A stretch of DNA of 64,000 nt, taken from NCBI GenBank assembly GCA_035529075.1, contig DATKXK010000013.1, positions 52,853 through 116,852 on the forward strand. The letters run 5' to 3'. This stretch comes from Acidobacteriota bacterium. Its GTDB lineage: Bacteria > Zixibacteria > MSB-5A5 > GN15 > FEB-12. The translations under genes and the position numbers were made by a program. Below the pieces are notes generated by a model. That model was not told the DNA's origin. It did no database searches and saw only the letters and a list, made by a program, of their open reading frames with translations. Positions 18,360 to 26,976 of the stretch are shown piece after piece; within the stretch, counting starts at the first letter, position 1, and every line of letters starts with the position of its first letter.

Positions 18360-18762
18360 CGACTACGATTCAATCATAAAGACCTGGTCCGATGCCGGCT
18401 TGCCGTACAAGCCGCTCGGTCGCGACAGCCGCCCCGCCTTGGAAAAAGAGATGCAGCACCCTGCGACCGCGTTCTTCGGGCTTTTCGACGACAGCCGCAT
18501 GATCGGGGTCGGCATCGCCAATTACGACGGCCGCCGCGGCTGGCTGAACCGGATCGCAATTGATCCGGATTACCGAGGCACCGGGGCCGCCGGTCGGATA
18601 ATCGCCAGGTGCGAGGAGTTCCTTCGCAGCGTCGGGGCGGTCGTTATCTGCACCCTGGTGGAGGACACGAACACGCCGTCCATGGCCTGTCTGGTCAAAG
18701 CAGGCTACTCCTGTGAGAGAGAGATCACCTACTGGACCAAACGGCCCTCGGCCGACGCCTGA
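18328..18762 (+). CDS. GNAT family N-acetyltransferase
   Basis: A 144-residue single-domain GNAT. Motif A for acetyl-CoA binding is LNRIAIDPDYRGTGAAGRII (R-G-T-G-A-A-G in place of Q/RxxGxG/A), preceded by the GVGIANYDGRRGW strand and followed by TNTPSMACLVKAGY, a typical substrate-side motif. GGAGGAAA before ATG 18328 lies inside the DUF116 gene. The 32-nt overlap couples it to DUF116, so it may acetylate a partner linked to that protein, but the substrate is unknown. Confidence 0.88.
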   Translation: MALQITRLTIDDYDSIIKTWSDAGLPYKPLGRDSRPALEKEMQHPATAFFGLFDDSRMIGVGIANYDGRRGWLNRIAIDPDYRGTGAAGRIIARCEEFLRSVGAVVICTLVEDTNTPSMACLVKAGYSCEREITYWTKRPSADA

Positions 18763-18851
18763 GTACCGGCCCGAAAGGAGCTTGACCCCGCCAACGCCCG
18801 GCTGTTAGTTGCAGGGCAAACACACGTCAGTCCATCCACGGAGGAATATCT

Positions 18852-20384
18852 ATGAACTACCCGTTCTGGGATACGAGCGTCAGCTACGGATTGCTGATCG
18901 CCTTCGTGAGCATCCTGCACGTCTTTATCTCACACTTCGCCATCGGTGGCGGCCTGTACCTGGTCGTTACCGAATGGCGGGCGCGAAAACGAAACGACGC
19001 GCCGGTGCTTGGCTACCTCGAGCGGCTCAGCAGGTTCTTTGTGCTCGTGACGCTCGTAGCGGGGGCCTTGACCGGCGTCGGGATCTGGTTTGTCATCGGC
19101 TTGTTAAGCCCTGCCGCTACCGAGGTGCTGATCCATAGTTTCATCTGGGGCTGGGCGACCGAATGGACGTTCTTCATCATCGAGATCACAGCAGCCATCC
19201 TTTACTACTACGGCTGGAAACGCATGTCGGCCCGGAGCCACTTGGCCCTCGGCTGGATTTACTTCGGCGCCGCGTGGATGTCGCTGTTCGTCATCAACGG
19301 CATCATTACGTTCATGCTGACCCCCGGGGAATGGCTGGCCACGGGCGATTTCTGGGACGGTTTCTTCAACCCGACGTTCTGGCCCTCGCTGGCCTTCAGA
19401 ACCGGCATCTCGGTCATGCTCGCCGGCGCCTTCACCATGCTCCTGGCCGCCCGCCGTCCGGCTGATGCTTTCAAGGCCAGGCTGGTCAGGACCAACGCCG
19501 CCTGGGGGCTGACCGGGCTGGTGGTGATGCTTCCCTCGTTTTACTGGTATTGGACAGCGATACCAGGTGAGGTCACCTCTAAAGCCCGCGAGATGATGCC
19601 GACGGTGATGACGTCACTGAGCGACCTGGTTGTTTTCGCGATTGTCACGGCCGTCCTTCTCGTCTTCTTCGGTCTGATCATCCCGAAGCGGCAGAGCATG
19701 GCCGCCGCAATCGTGCTCATGGCCTTCGGCCTGCTCACCTTCGGGGCGTTCGAATGGTTCCGCGAATCAGTGCGCAAACCGTGGATTGTCTACGACTACA
19801 TGTACGGTAACGCGCTCGAGGCAGCCCGGGCGGACAGTTACAGCGAGACAGGGTATCTCGAGCAGATCAGGTTTCGCACCGGCGACGACGGGGCCGACCT
19901 GTTTCGCCGCGTGTGTCGGAACTGTCATACCATCGCGGGCTACAAGCCGCTCAAACCGGCCTTCGACGGCACCGACGAGGCGTTCACGGCGGCCATCGTG
20001 AAGGGAATCGGCGTCATACGGGGAAACATGCCGCCCTTCCACGCGTCCGAAAGCGAAGCCGGGCTGATCGCCGCGCATCTTTACGGGCAAATGGACGGAC
20101 GGTCGATCGCCGAGATCTACAGGCTGGAAGGCGTCGAACTCGGCCGCAAGGTGTACGACATTCGTTGCGGCAAATGCCACGTTATGGGCGGTTACAATGA
20201 CAAGTACGAGTCGCTGGTCGACCTGAGCGAGGAAGATTACAACGATTTACTGGATATAGCCGGCGAGTTCGGCGAAGAGATGCCGGATTACACCGGTGAC
20301 GACCAGGAGCGCCGGGCGCTGATTCAGTATCTTCTGACACTCGGCAAGGAAGACGGAGGAAGTCATGAATCTGCCGGATTATGA
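18852..20384 (+). CDS. Cytochrome bd-like oxidoreductase subunit I with two C-terminal cytochrome c domains
   Basis: A 510-residue membrane protein. About nine hydrophobic helices (residues 12-300) resemble the CydA-type core: first-helix His (H23, H28 in LHVFISHFAIGGG), and E104 and E111 in WATEWTFFIIE, spaced like the two acidic helix-III residues of CydA. After the last helix a periplasmic part carries two c-type haem motifs, CRNCH at 355-359 and CGKCH at 439-443, with possible distal Met in NMPPF (393) and EEMPDY (about 487). CydA of E. coli has no such domains. Bd-superfamily branches with c haems have been described; the electron donor may therefore be a cytochrome c or quinol. GGAGGAAT precedes ATG 18852. 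It overlaps the next gene by 20 nt. Confidence 0.85.
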   Translation: MNYPFWDTSVSYGLLIAFVSILHVFISHFAIGGGLYLVVTEWRARKRNDAPVLGYLERLSRFFVLVTLVAGALTGVGIWFVIGLLSPAATEVLIHSFIWGWATEWTFFIIEITAAILYYYGWKRMSARSHLALGWIYFGAAWMSLFVINGIITFMLTPGEWLATGDFWDGFFNPTFWPSLAFRTGISVMLAGAFTMLLAARRPADAFKARLVRTNAAWGLTGLVVMLPSFYWYWTAIPGEVTSKAREMMPTVMTSLSDLVVFAIVTAVLLVFFGLIIPKRQSMAAAIVLMAFGLLTFGAFEWFRESVRKPWIVYDYMYGNALEAARADSYSETGYLEQIRFRTGDDGADLFRRVCRNCHTIAGYKPLKPAFDGTDEAFTAAIVKGIGVIRGNMPPFHASESEAGLIAAHLYGQMDGRSIAEIYRLEGVELGRKVYDIRCGKCHVMGGYNDKYESLVDLSEEDYNDLLDIAGEFGEEMPDYTGDDQERRALIQYLLTLGKEDGGSHESAGL

Positions 20385-21390
20385 TTTCATCTCGGCGCCG
20401 TTGTGGGTGGTTACGTCACTGCACGTGCTCACCCTGACCCTGCACTTTGCGGCCATGAACTTTGTTGTCGGCGGCGTCATCATAACCCTCTGGGGACGCT
20501 TTACCGACAGGTGGAACCATCCGACCGTCAGGATGTTCCTCGGGGGGTTCCCGACCGCCATGGCCGCTACGGTTTCGTTCGGCGTCGCCCCGCTGCTGTT
20601 TTTACAGCTCGTCTACTTTCGCCAGGTCTACGCCGCATCAATCGTCAGCGGCTGGTTCTGGTTGATGATTGTCGCGGCGGTGATTTTCGCGTACTACTTC
20701 CTGTACGGCACGGCCTTCTCCAGGGCCGGCGGGGGCCTGAAGAGGTGGTACCTCGGCCTGGCCCTGCTGGCTCTGTTGTACGTATCGTACGTCTACAGTT
20801 CCGTCTTTTCACTGGCGGAGCGGCCCGATTACTACCGCGCCATCTACGCGCAGAGACAGTCGGGGCTGACGCTCAACCCTTACGTCGGCGAGTACCTGTT
20901 TCGGTGGCTGCACATGTTGCTCGGAGCCGTCACGGTGGGCGGCTTCTTTGTCGGACTTCTGGGCAGAAACCACGAGGACTCATACCTGACCGGCCGACGA
21001 TTCTTCCTCTGGGGCACGGTGGCGGCGGCGATTGTCGGCCTTATCTACTTCGTGACACTCGGAGAGTATTTGGTGCCCTTCATGCGAACCCCGGCCGTCT
21101 GGATTCTGACGGTCGGCATCGTATTTTCAGCCCTGTCGGTGCACTTTCTGTACACGAGACGGTTCGCCTGGTCCGGGGCGCTGGTGTTTCTTTCCCTGCT
21201 GGCCATGGTCATCAGCCGCCACTACGTCCGACTCCTGCGGCTGGCGGACCACTTCCAGCCGTCGACCCTGCGCATCGCACCGCAATGGTCGATCTTTGCC
21301 GTCTTTGTCATCTGCCTTGTCCTGGCCGCCGGACTTATCTGGTACATGCTACGCGCCTTTTTCGGCACCGGGAACAAGGCGACCATGTGA
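20365..21390 (+). CDS. Cytochrome bd-like oxidoreductase subunit II (integral membrane)
   Basis: A 341-residue protein of about nine transmembrane helices. It starts inside the end of the preceding gene (ATG 20365 after GGAGGAAG), so the two subunits are translationally coupled and surely form one complex. The first helix, SLHVLTLTLHFAAMNFVVGG, mirrors that of subunit I (LHVFISHFAIGGG), with His at 20 and 27; a further His (183) lies in FRWLHMLLGAVTVGG, a pattern seen for haem-binding helices. This suggests the two subunits are distant paralogues, unlike E. coli CydB, which binds no haem b. No CXXCH is present. The C-terminal helix is followed by a short polar tail. The shared terminator lies 13 nt after the stop. 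Confidence 0.8.
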   Translation: MNLPDYDFISAPLWVVTSLHVLTLTLHFAAMNFVVGGVIITLWGRFTDRWNHPTVRMFLGGFPTAMAATVSFGVAPLLFLQLVYFRQVYAASIVSGWFWLMIVAAVIFAYYFLYGTAFSRAGGGLKRWYLGLALLALLYVSYVYSSVFSLAERPDYYRAIYAQRQSGLTLNPYVGEYLFRWLHMLLGAVTVGGFFVGLLGRNHEDSYLTGRRFFLWGTVAAAIVGLIYFVTLGEYLVPFMRTPAVWILTVGIVFSALSVHFLYTRRFAWSGALVFLSLLAMVISRHYVRLLRLADHFQPSTLRIAPQWSIFAVFVICLVLAAGLIWYMLRAFFGTGNKATM

Positions 21391-21402
21391 CGGCATTGGT
21401 GA

Positions 21403-21441
21403 AAAAGAAAGAGCCGACCGGCGAGTCACCGGTCGGCTTTC
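21403..21441. terminator. Bidirectional terminator between the bd-like operon and the TlpA-like gene
   Basis: GCCGACCGG-CGAGTCA-CCGGTCGGC (21413-21437) with TTTC on the plus side and CTCTTTCTTTTTC on the minus side. It serves both convergent transcripts. Confidence 0.88.
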
Positions 21442-21460
21442 TACTGCATATCGGCATACG

Positions 21461-22048
21461 TCACAGAATGGCGTCAAAGCCGCGCTTGAGCGTGGTATAA
21501 TCCCTCATGCCGACAAACCGCCCCACTTCCTTTCCGGTGACATCCAGAAAGATGGTCGTGGGCACGCCGCCCGTAAGCTGGTAATCCTTGTACACCTGCT
21601 CGTCCATCATCAACATGACCCATTCCATCCTGGCTTTCTCGGCGTACCGGCGGACTGCCTCCGGCCGGTCGCGAACGGCGAAGCTGACAATCTCGACTCC
21701 CTGGGGTTTATATTCGCTGTACAGCCTGACGAGATCGGGAATTTCCCTGCGGCAGGGCGGACACCAGGTCCCCCAGAAGTTAATCACTACCGGCTGCTTT
21801 CCAATCCACTTACCCGAATGGTGCAGATTCCCATCGAGATCCGCGGCGGTCCAGCTTACGGCGTTCGCGTCAAGGTTTACCACCTCGGGATTGCCAGGAT
21901 CGGCACTCGCCTCCGGAGCCTCAAGCTTCGCAACCGGAGTCTGCGCGGGGGCCTGACTTTCCGTCCGTGCACCCGTCTCGTCGGAACTGCAGGCGGCCAG
22001 CGCCAACAACGCCCCAAAAATAATAATCGGTAACAGAACTCTCGTCAT
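21461..22048 (-). CDS. TlpA/ResA-like thioredoxin-fold lipoprotein
   Basis: A 195-residue membrane-anchored periplasmic thiol-disulfide protein. ATG 22048 follows GAGGAAAGG and gives a lipoprotein signal (VLLPIIIFGALLALAAC, lipidated Cys at 20). An Ala/Pro/Glu-rich linker to about residue 60 leads to the redoxin domain: VVINFWGTWCPPC with active-site C96 and C99, IPDLVRLYSEYKPQGVEIV, and the cis-Pro motif GGVPTTIFLD. TlpA/ResA proteins keep apocytochrome CXXCH thiols reduced for haem attachment. The neighbouring c-type cytochrome genes make that role plausible here, but it is inference. A longer frame to 22231 lacks any signal peptide and is rejected. Confidence 0.92.
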   Translation of the reverse strand: MTRVLLPIIIFGALLALAACSSDETGARTESQAPAQTPVAKLEAPEASADPGNPEVVNLDANAVSWTAADLDGNLHHSGKWIGKQPVVINFWGTWCPPCRREIPDLVRLYSEYKPQGVEIVSFAVRDRPEAVRRYAEKARMEWVMLMMDEQVYKDYQLTGGVPTTIFLDVTGKEVGRFVGMRDYTTLKRGFDAIL

Positions 22049-22089
22049 TGTGTGCCTTTCCTCATGCCGCAACAAAGCGGTCAGCGGCA

Positions 22090-22119
22090 AACATACAAAA
22101 CTGACCGGCAGCCTGGCAA
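22090..22119 (-). promoter_or_regulatory. Candidate promoter of the TlpA-like gene
   Basis: TTGCCA (22114-22119), 18-nt spacer, TATGTT (22090-22095), about 42 nt before ATG 22048, in the 112-nt gap after the preceding thioredoxin-like gene. Confidence 0.45.
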
Positions 22120-22160
22120 GCTTCTTGACGTGCGCGCACTGCCGAATAATCGCAAAACAC

Positions 22161-22709
22161 CTACTTCCGGGAACTCGTATCCGGAACTCTGTCGGCCGTA
22201 CGAGTGGTATCGTATCTGTAATTTCTGACAAACTCCAGCGCCCGTATGAACCGGTCGGGCGGTAAATATCCCTTCAACGGACCGACCTTCGTCCGAGAAG
22301 GAGTGACAAACCAGAACTGGGGGTACGAGGAGACACCGAACTCCTCGCGTGACAGCGCCCGCTGGGAGATCTTGTAGCCCTCGATGTCGATCTCGTCGTA
22401 CGAATCGCTCCACACCTGCACCGGGGCGAAGGACTCGTTGACGATCCTGACCACCTCCGGATCGGTATAGGTTTCTCTTTCCATTTTCCGGCACCAGCCA
22501 CAAGTCTTGGTAGTGAAATGAATGAGCATGTGCTTGTCTTCGGCCTGTGATTTCTGCGCTGCCTCCGTGTACGACAGCCAGTGAATGGCCGCCATGCTGT
22601 CCGTTAATGGTGGATCTTTCTGCCTGGTAGTGTCCCTATCCTCGGCCCTCGGGGACAGACTCAGCGCAAGAAACGTCGCCGCCAGCGCCGCTGCTGCAAG
22701 AATCTTCAT
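22161..22709 (-). CDS. Exported thioredoxin-like protein (CGWC active site)
   Basis: A 182-residue protein with a signal peptide (MKILAAAALAATFLALSLSP...A) and a thioredoxin-7/DUF255-like domain: IHWLSYTEAAQKSQAEDKHML, then FTTKTCGWCRKMERETYTD with the redox pair C70 and C73, VVRIVNESFAPVQVW, and cis-Pro in GVSSYPQFWFV. The W-x5-A-x5-A-x3-K-x(L/I) lead-in is typical of proteins such as SoxW-like and DsbD gamma-type periplasmic thioredoxins. It may hand electrons to the TlpA-like lipoprotein encoded next to it; this is inferred from adjacency. ATG 22709 lies 79 nt after the dnaE stop. Confidence 0.85.
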   Translation of the reverse strand: MKILAAAALAATFLALSLSPRAEDRDTTRQKDPPLTDSMAAIHWLSYTEAAQKSQAEDKHMLIHFTTKTCGWCRKMERETYTDPEVVRIVNESFAPVQVWSDSYDEIDIEGYKISQRALSREEFGVSSYPQFWFVTPSRTKVGPLKGYLPPDRFIRALEFVRNYRYDTTRTADRVPDTSSRK

Positions 22710-22788
22710 GTGTCAATCCAACCTGTCTCTCATCGTGTCTGTTGTCAGCGTCAGCCGGTGCACTATAATCGCCTCGGGCCGGTCGGTC

Positions 22789-25700
22789 TCAGTGTTCTTT
22801 CAGGCCGAGCGGGCGAAGGTACGCCCCGGAATCCCCCAAAAGCTCCTTTAAACGGTTCAGCAGGCCGAAATTGAGATCGACCGCGTATTTCTTCGACCTG
22901 ATATACACTTCCGATCCGTCCTCCTGAGCGGCCAGAAGGACTGGAACCTTGCCGCGGGATTTATCCAGTGTTGCCAGTGCTTCTTTAATCCGTTTTTCGG
23001 AGTGGTCGGCTCTGAGCTTTATAACCAGTTGGCAGTCAAATCGTTCCGTGAGCTGCTCGAGCGGCAGGACCTCGCCGGCAATCAGCTTTGCCGCTTCCCC
23101 CTCGCGCGTCGAAACCCGGCCGGTCACCAGGACAATCCGATCCGTCCGCACGTATTCACGACTCTTGTCGTAACAGTCCGAAAACAGAACCAGTTCCACC
23201 GTGCCGGAGAAATCCTCCAGCGTCACAAACGCCATCAGATTCCCCTTCTTGTCCGTCATCGTCTTGACCTGGGCGATAATCCCGGCCAGCGTGACCTCAC
23301 GACCGTCGGGAGCCGTCTCCATGCCTGCGGCGGTACAGGTGGTAAAACCCGACAGCGTCTCGCGATACTTGTCCAGGGGATGACCGGAGATGTAAAATCC
23401 CAGCATGGCTTTCTCCTCGGCCAGCTGCATTGACGACGACCACTCCTCTACTTCGGGAAGTCTGGGTGCCACCCGTTCAAGGGTGATGCCGGTGGCTTCG
23501 AACAGATCGCTGGCCCCTGACTGCCGGAAAACGGTGTGGCCGAATTCCAGCGCGGCCGGGACCCCCTTGGACTTCTGTGCCCGGCTGCCTTCGAGGCTGT
23601 CGCAGGCACCGGCTGCGATCAGCGATTCCAGCGTGCGCCGGTTGAGCGTGCGTGGCTCTACCCGACTGGCCAGGTCGGCCAGGGTGCTCAACCTGCCACC
23701 GCTCCGGCGCGCCTGGACAATCGCCTCCGCCGGTCCCTCGCCCACGTTCTTGACCGCCTTCAATCCGAACCGGATAGCACCCTGAACGACGGTAAAGTCG
23801 ATGTCCGACTCGTTTACATCCGGCGGCAACACCTCAATGCCCATACGGCGACATTCTTCGAGGTATATGTATATCCGGTCACTGTCGTTGATATCCGAGG
23901 TCATGAGCGCCGCCATGAACTCGCGCGGGTAATATTGCTTCAGCCAGGCCGTCTGATAGGCGATATACGCGTAGCACGTCGAGTGCGACTTGCCGAACCC
24001 GTACCGGGCAAACGTCTCGATCTGGTGAAACACCTCTTCGGATACGCGCCGCTCGATCTTGTTCCGGTCGGTCCCGTTGAGAAACTCTTCCTTCTGCGCC
24101 GCCATCAGCGAGGCGTCCTTCTTGCCCATGGCTTTGCGCAGCAGGTCAGCTTTGCCGAGGGCGTAACCGGCCATGCGATTGGCGATCTGCAACACCTGCT
24201 CCTGGAAAACGATCACCCCGTAGGTCGCCCCCAGGATCTTCTCGAGCACCGGATGCAGAAACTCGACCGGCTCGGTTCCACTCTTGCGCGCGATATAACT
24301 GTCGACCATGCCGGAATCAAGCGGCCCCGGACGGTACAGCGCGTTCATGACCGTCAGGTCGGTGAAGTTCTCCGGTTCCAGCCGCCGCAGATAATCCCGC
24401 ATACCGCTCGATTCAAACTGGAAAACGCCGACCGTATCGCCGCGCGCGAAGATCTCGTAAACGGCGGCATCCTCCAGAGGTACGTTGTCGATATCGATAC
24501 TGGCGCCGGGATGACTGACCTCGGCCATCCTGACGGCGTCGTCGATCACCGTGAGCGTTTTCAGACCGAGGAAATCCATCTTGAGCAGGCCGATCTCCTC
24601 GACCATTTTCATGTCATACTGGGTGGTGGTTTCGTTCCTGCTCCCCCTGAACAGCGGGACGTAGTTGGTCAGGGCGGAAGGCGCGATCACCACCCCGGCG
24701 GCATGCGTGGAGCAGTGACGGGCCAGTCCTTCCAGCGTTATGGCATAGCGAAGCAGTTTGGCCACCCGGGCGTCCCTGTCCCTCAACTCGGCAAGCTCGG
24801 ACGATTGTCTCAGGGCCGCCTCAAGCGTCATGCCCGGCATGGCCGGGATCATCTTGGCAATCTTATCGACCTCCCCGTACGGCATGCCGAGCACCCGGCC
24901 GACATCGCGCACCGCCGCACGGGCCGCCATGGTCCCGAACGTGATGATCTGGCAGACGTTCTCTTCCTTGTACTTCTCGATGACGTACTTGATTATCTGG
25001 TCGCGCCCGCGATCCGCAAAGTCGATGTCGATATCCGGCATGGACACCCGGTCCGGGTTGAGAAACCGCTCGAACATCAATTCGAACCCTATCGGATCCA
25101 TGTTCGTGATCCTCAGCGCGTATGACACCAGCGACCCGGCCGCGGAGCCGCGACCCGGCCCGACCGGAATCTTCTGAGTGTGCGCGTAATCGCAGAAGTC
25201 CTTGACGATCAGAAAATACCCGGCGTAGCCCATCTGCCTGATGATGCCCAGTTCGTAGCCAAGGCGGGCGCGGATTTCCTCGGTAATCTTGTCGTACCGG
25301 TCCTCAAGCCCCTTCTCGCACAGGTGCTGAAGGTAATCATCCGGATCGTTGAACCCGGCCGGAAGCGGGAACACCGGCAACTTCAGCTTGCCAAGTTCCA
25401 GTTCCAGGTTACAGCGCTCCGCGATCTCGACCGTGTTGCGCAGGGCATCCTTGAAGTCGCCCAGAGCGGCTTCCATTTCCTCGGGGCTCTTGAAATAGAT
25501 CTGATCGGAATTGTACCGCATGCGGTCCTGGTCGTCCAGATTCTTGCCCGTTTGAATGCACAGCAGGGCATCGTGCGCCTCGGCATCCTGCTGCTTCAGG
25601 TAGTGGCAATCGTTGGTCGCCACCATGGGAATACCCGTTTCACGGGAGATAGCCGCCACCCGGGCAATGTTCTGCTCCTCGACTTCGAGGCCGTGGTTCT

Positions 25701-26238
25701 GAATCTCGAGGTAGAAATTCCCCTTGCCGAAAATCTCTTCAAGTTCCCGGGCGGCAGCCACCGCCGCTTCCACTTCGCCGCGGTGCAGATACCAGTTGAC
25801 TTCCCCCTTGAGGCAGGCCGAGGTGGCAATCAGTCCCTCGGCATGCCGGCGGAGCAACTCCTTGTCGATGCGGGGGCGGTGGTAAAAACCCTCAAGGAAG
25901 CCGGCCGACGAGAGCTTCATCAGGTTCTGGTAACCCTCCCGGTTGGCTGCCAGCAGGATGAGATGAAAGCCTCCGTCGGGATACTTGCCGGAATGGGATT
26001 TGTCGAAGCGGCTGCCTCCGGCCACGTATGCTTCGGTCCCGATAATCGGCTTCAGGCCGGCCTCGGTGGCTTTCGTGTAGAACTCGATTGCCCCGAACAT
26101 GTTGCCGTGGTCGGTGATAGCCAGGGCCGGCATCTTGTACTCCCTGGCCAGCTTGATCACCGAATCAAGGCGGCACGCCCCGTCGAGCAACGAGTACTGG
26201 CTGTGCGTGTGCAGATGAACGAATTCGGCGTATTTCAT
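22789..26238 (-). CDS. dnaE: DNA polymerase III alpha subunit (DnaE)
   Basis: The replicative polymerase, 1149 residues from ATG 26238. The PHP domain comes first (HLHTH at 8-12, ITDHGN, GTEAYV, NDCHY at about 209), with its metal-ligand motifs apparently intact, unlike E. coli DnaE. The palm carries GPGRGSAAGS and the catalytic PDIDIDF at about 401-407, followed by FARYGFGKSHSTCYAYIAYQ (tau/finger region), the HhH region (NVGEGPAEAIV), and the OB domain (VTLAGIIAQVKTMTDKKG...). A frame extended to a TTG at 26307 adds 23 non-homologous residues and is not preferred. Neither start has a clear ribosome-binding site. Length matches the DnaE1 class. Confidence 0.97.
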   Translation of the reverse strand: MKYAEFVHLHTHSQYSLLDGACRLDSVIKLAREYKMPALAITDHGNMFGAIEFYTKATEAGLKPIIGTEAYVAGGSRFDKSHSGKYPDGGFHLILLAANREGYQNLMKLSSAGFLEGFYHRPRIDKELLRRHAEGLIATSACLKGEVNWYLHRGEVEAAVAAARELEEIFGKGNFYLEIQNHGLEVEEQNIARVAAISRETGIPMVATNDCHYLKQQDAEAHDALLCIQTGKNLDDQDRMRYNSDQIYFKSPEEMEAALGDFKDALRNTVEIAERCNLELELGKLKLPVFPLPAGFNDPDDYLQHLCEKGLEDRYDKITEEIRARLGYELGIIRQMGYAGYFLIVKDFCDYAHTQKIPVGPGRGSAAGSLVSYALRITNMDPIGFELMFERFLNPDRVSMPDIDIDFADRGRDQIIKYVIEKYKEENVCQIITFGTMAARAAVRDVGRVLGMPYGEVDKIAKMIPAMPGMTLEAALRQSSELAELRDRDARVAKLLRYAITLEGLARHCSTHAAGVVIAPSALTNYVPLFRGSRNETTTQYDMKMVEEIGLLKMDFLGLKTLTVIDDAVRMAEVSHPGASIDIDNVPLEDAAVYEIFARGDTVGVFQFESSGMRDYLRRLEPENFTDLTVMNALYRPGPLDSGMVDSYIARKSGTEPVEFLHPVLEKILGATYGVIVFQEQVLQIANRMAGYALGKADLLRKAMGKKDASLMAAQKEEFLNGTDRNKIERRVSEEVFHQIETFARYGFGKSHSTCYAYIAYQTAWLKQYYPREFMAALMTSDINDSDRIYIYLEECRRMGIEVLPPDVNESDIDFTVVQGAIRFGLKAVKNVGEGPAEAIVQARRSGGRLSTLADLASRVEPRTLNRRTLESLIAAGACDSLEGSRAQKSKGVPAALEFGHTVFRQSGASDLFEATGITLERVAPRLPEVEEWSSSMQLAEEKAMLGFYISGHPLDKYRETLSGFTTCTAAGMETAPDGREVTLAGIIAQVKTMTDKKGNLMAFVTLEDFSGTVELVLFSDCYDKSREYVRTDRIVLVTGRVSTREGEAAKLIAGEVLPLEQLTERFDCQLVIKLRADHSEKRIKEALATLDKSRGKVPVLLAAQEDGSEVYIRSKKYAVDLNFGLLNRLKELLGDSGAYLRPLGLKEH

Positions 26239-26394
26239 ATACGGCAGAGTTCGCGGGCTGTGAGTACCATTGCTACAGTAGATACGTTTCGGGCGGGGGA
26301 CGGTCAATGGCTTTTTTGTTTTTCAGGCGTCCAGCGAACCCGGCCGGACGCACCACGTGCCCGTCGCTGGTCCTGGATCAGCCTGACTGTCGGC

Positions 26395-26874
26395 TCAAAG
26401 CAGCATCTCGAACTCTATCTCGTCGCGCAACGGTATGCCGTACAAGCCGATTTCGGCGATGGCCGGCTTGAGCTCGCGCGAGTGCGCCAGGGCATTGAGG
26501 TGGACCGCCGCAATCGTGAAGCCGCGCCGCTGATAGAAACGAATCGCATCGAGATTGTCGTTCGTCGTAATCAGCCACAGCCGTTTGCAGCCCGCGGCAA
26601 CCGCCGCCTCGCGCACGCGGGTCGTCAACGCCGTGCCGATCCCGGAACGCCTGGTGAGAGCATCAAGGGTCACTATCTCCCACTGGTCATCGAAAATCTC
26701 ATACGTGACCAGGCCAGATTTACGGCCATCGGACGATTCGGCAATAAACCCCGGTATCTCCGACGGGTAGACAATCCGCCCCCGCGTAACGATGAAATCG
26801 GCTCCCCAGCCCCGAACGACCTCGAGCACCCAGGGCCGGTCGTCTTTCGTTACGGGCCGAATCTTGAAATCCAT
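26395..26874 (-). CDS. GNAT family N-acetyltransferase
   Basis: A 159-residue GNAT. The opening FKIRPVTKDDRPWVLEVVRGWG is typical, followed by IVTLDALTRRSGIGTALTTRV, the acetyl-CoA-binding motif A (R-R-S-G-I-G), and LITTNDNLDAIRFYQRRGF, the family's C-terminal signature. ATG 26874 was preferred over a frame to 26949 because homology starts there and GGAGACAAAGG lies just before it. It is located between the large M1 peptidase and dnaE, about 100 nt from the former. The substrate is unknown. Confidence 0.9.
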   Translation of the reverse strand: MDFKIRPVTKDDRPWVLEVVRGWGADFIVTRGRIVYPSEIPGFIAESSDGRKSGLVTYEIFDDQWEIVTLDALTRRSGIGTALTTRVREAAVAAGCKRLWLITTNDNLDAIRFYQRRGFTIAAVHLNALAHSRELKPAIAEIGLYGIPLRDEIEFEMLL

Positions 26875-26976
26875 GCCTTTGTCTCCCGCGCCTTCAGTCG
26901 GATGCGCCGATGCCGGTTCATGTCGTGAATCCGCCCCCGGCACCCGCACGCGCGCGTCCGGTCATCTTGTCAGCAT

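Noticed and set aside
23536..26928. Two long plus-strand open frames (529 and 582 codons) opposite dnaE
   Set aside because: dnaE is unmistakable on the other strand in this whole stretch; the antisense products have no domain, signal or ribosome-binding site.
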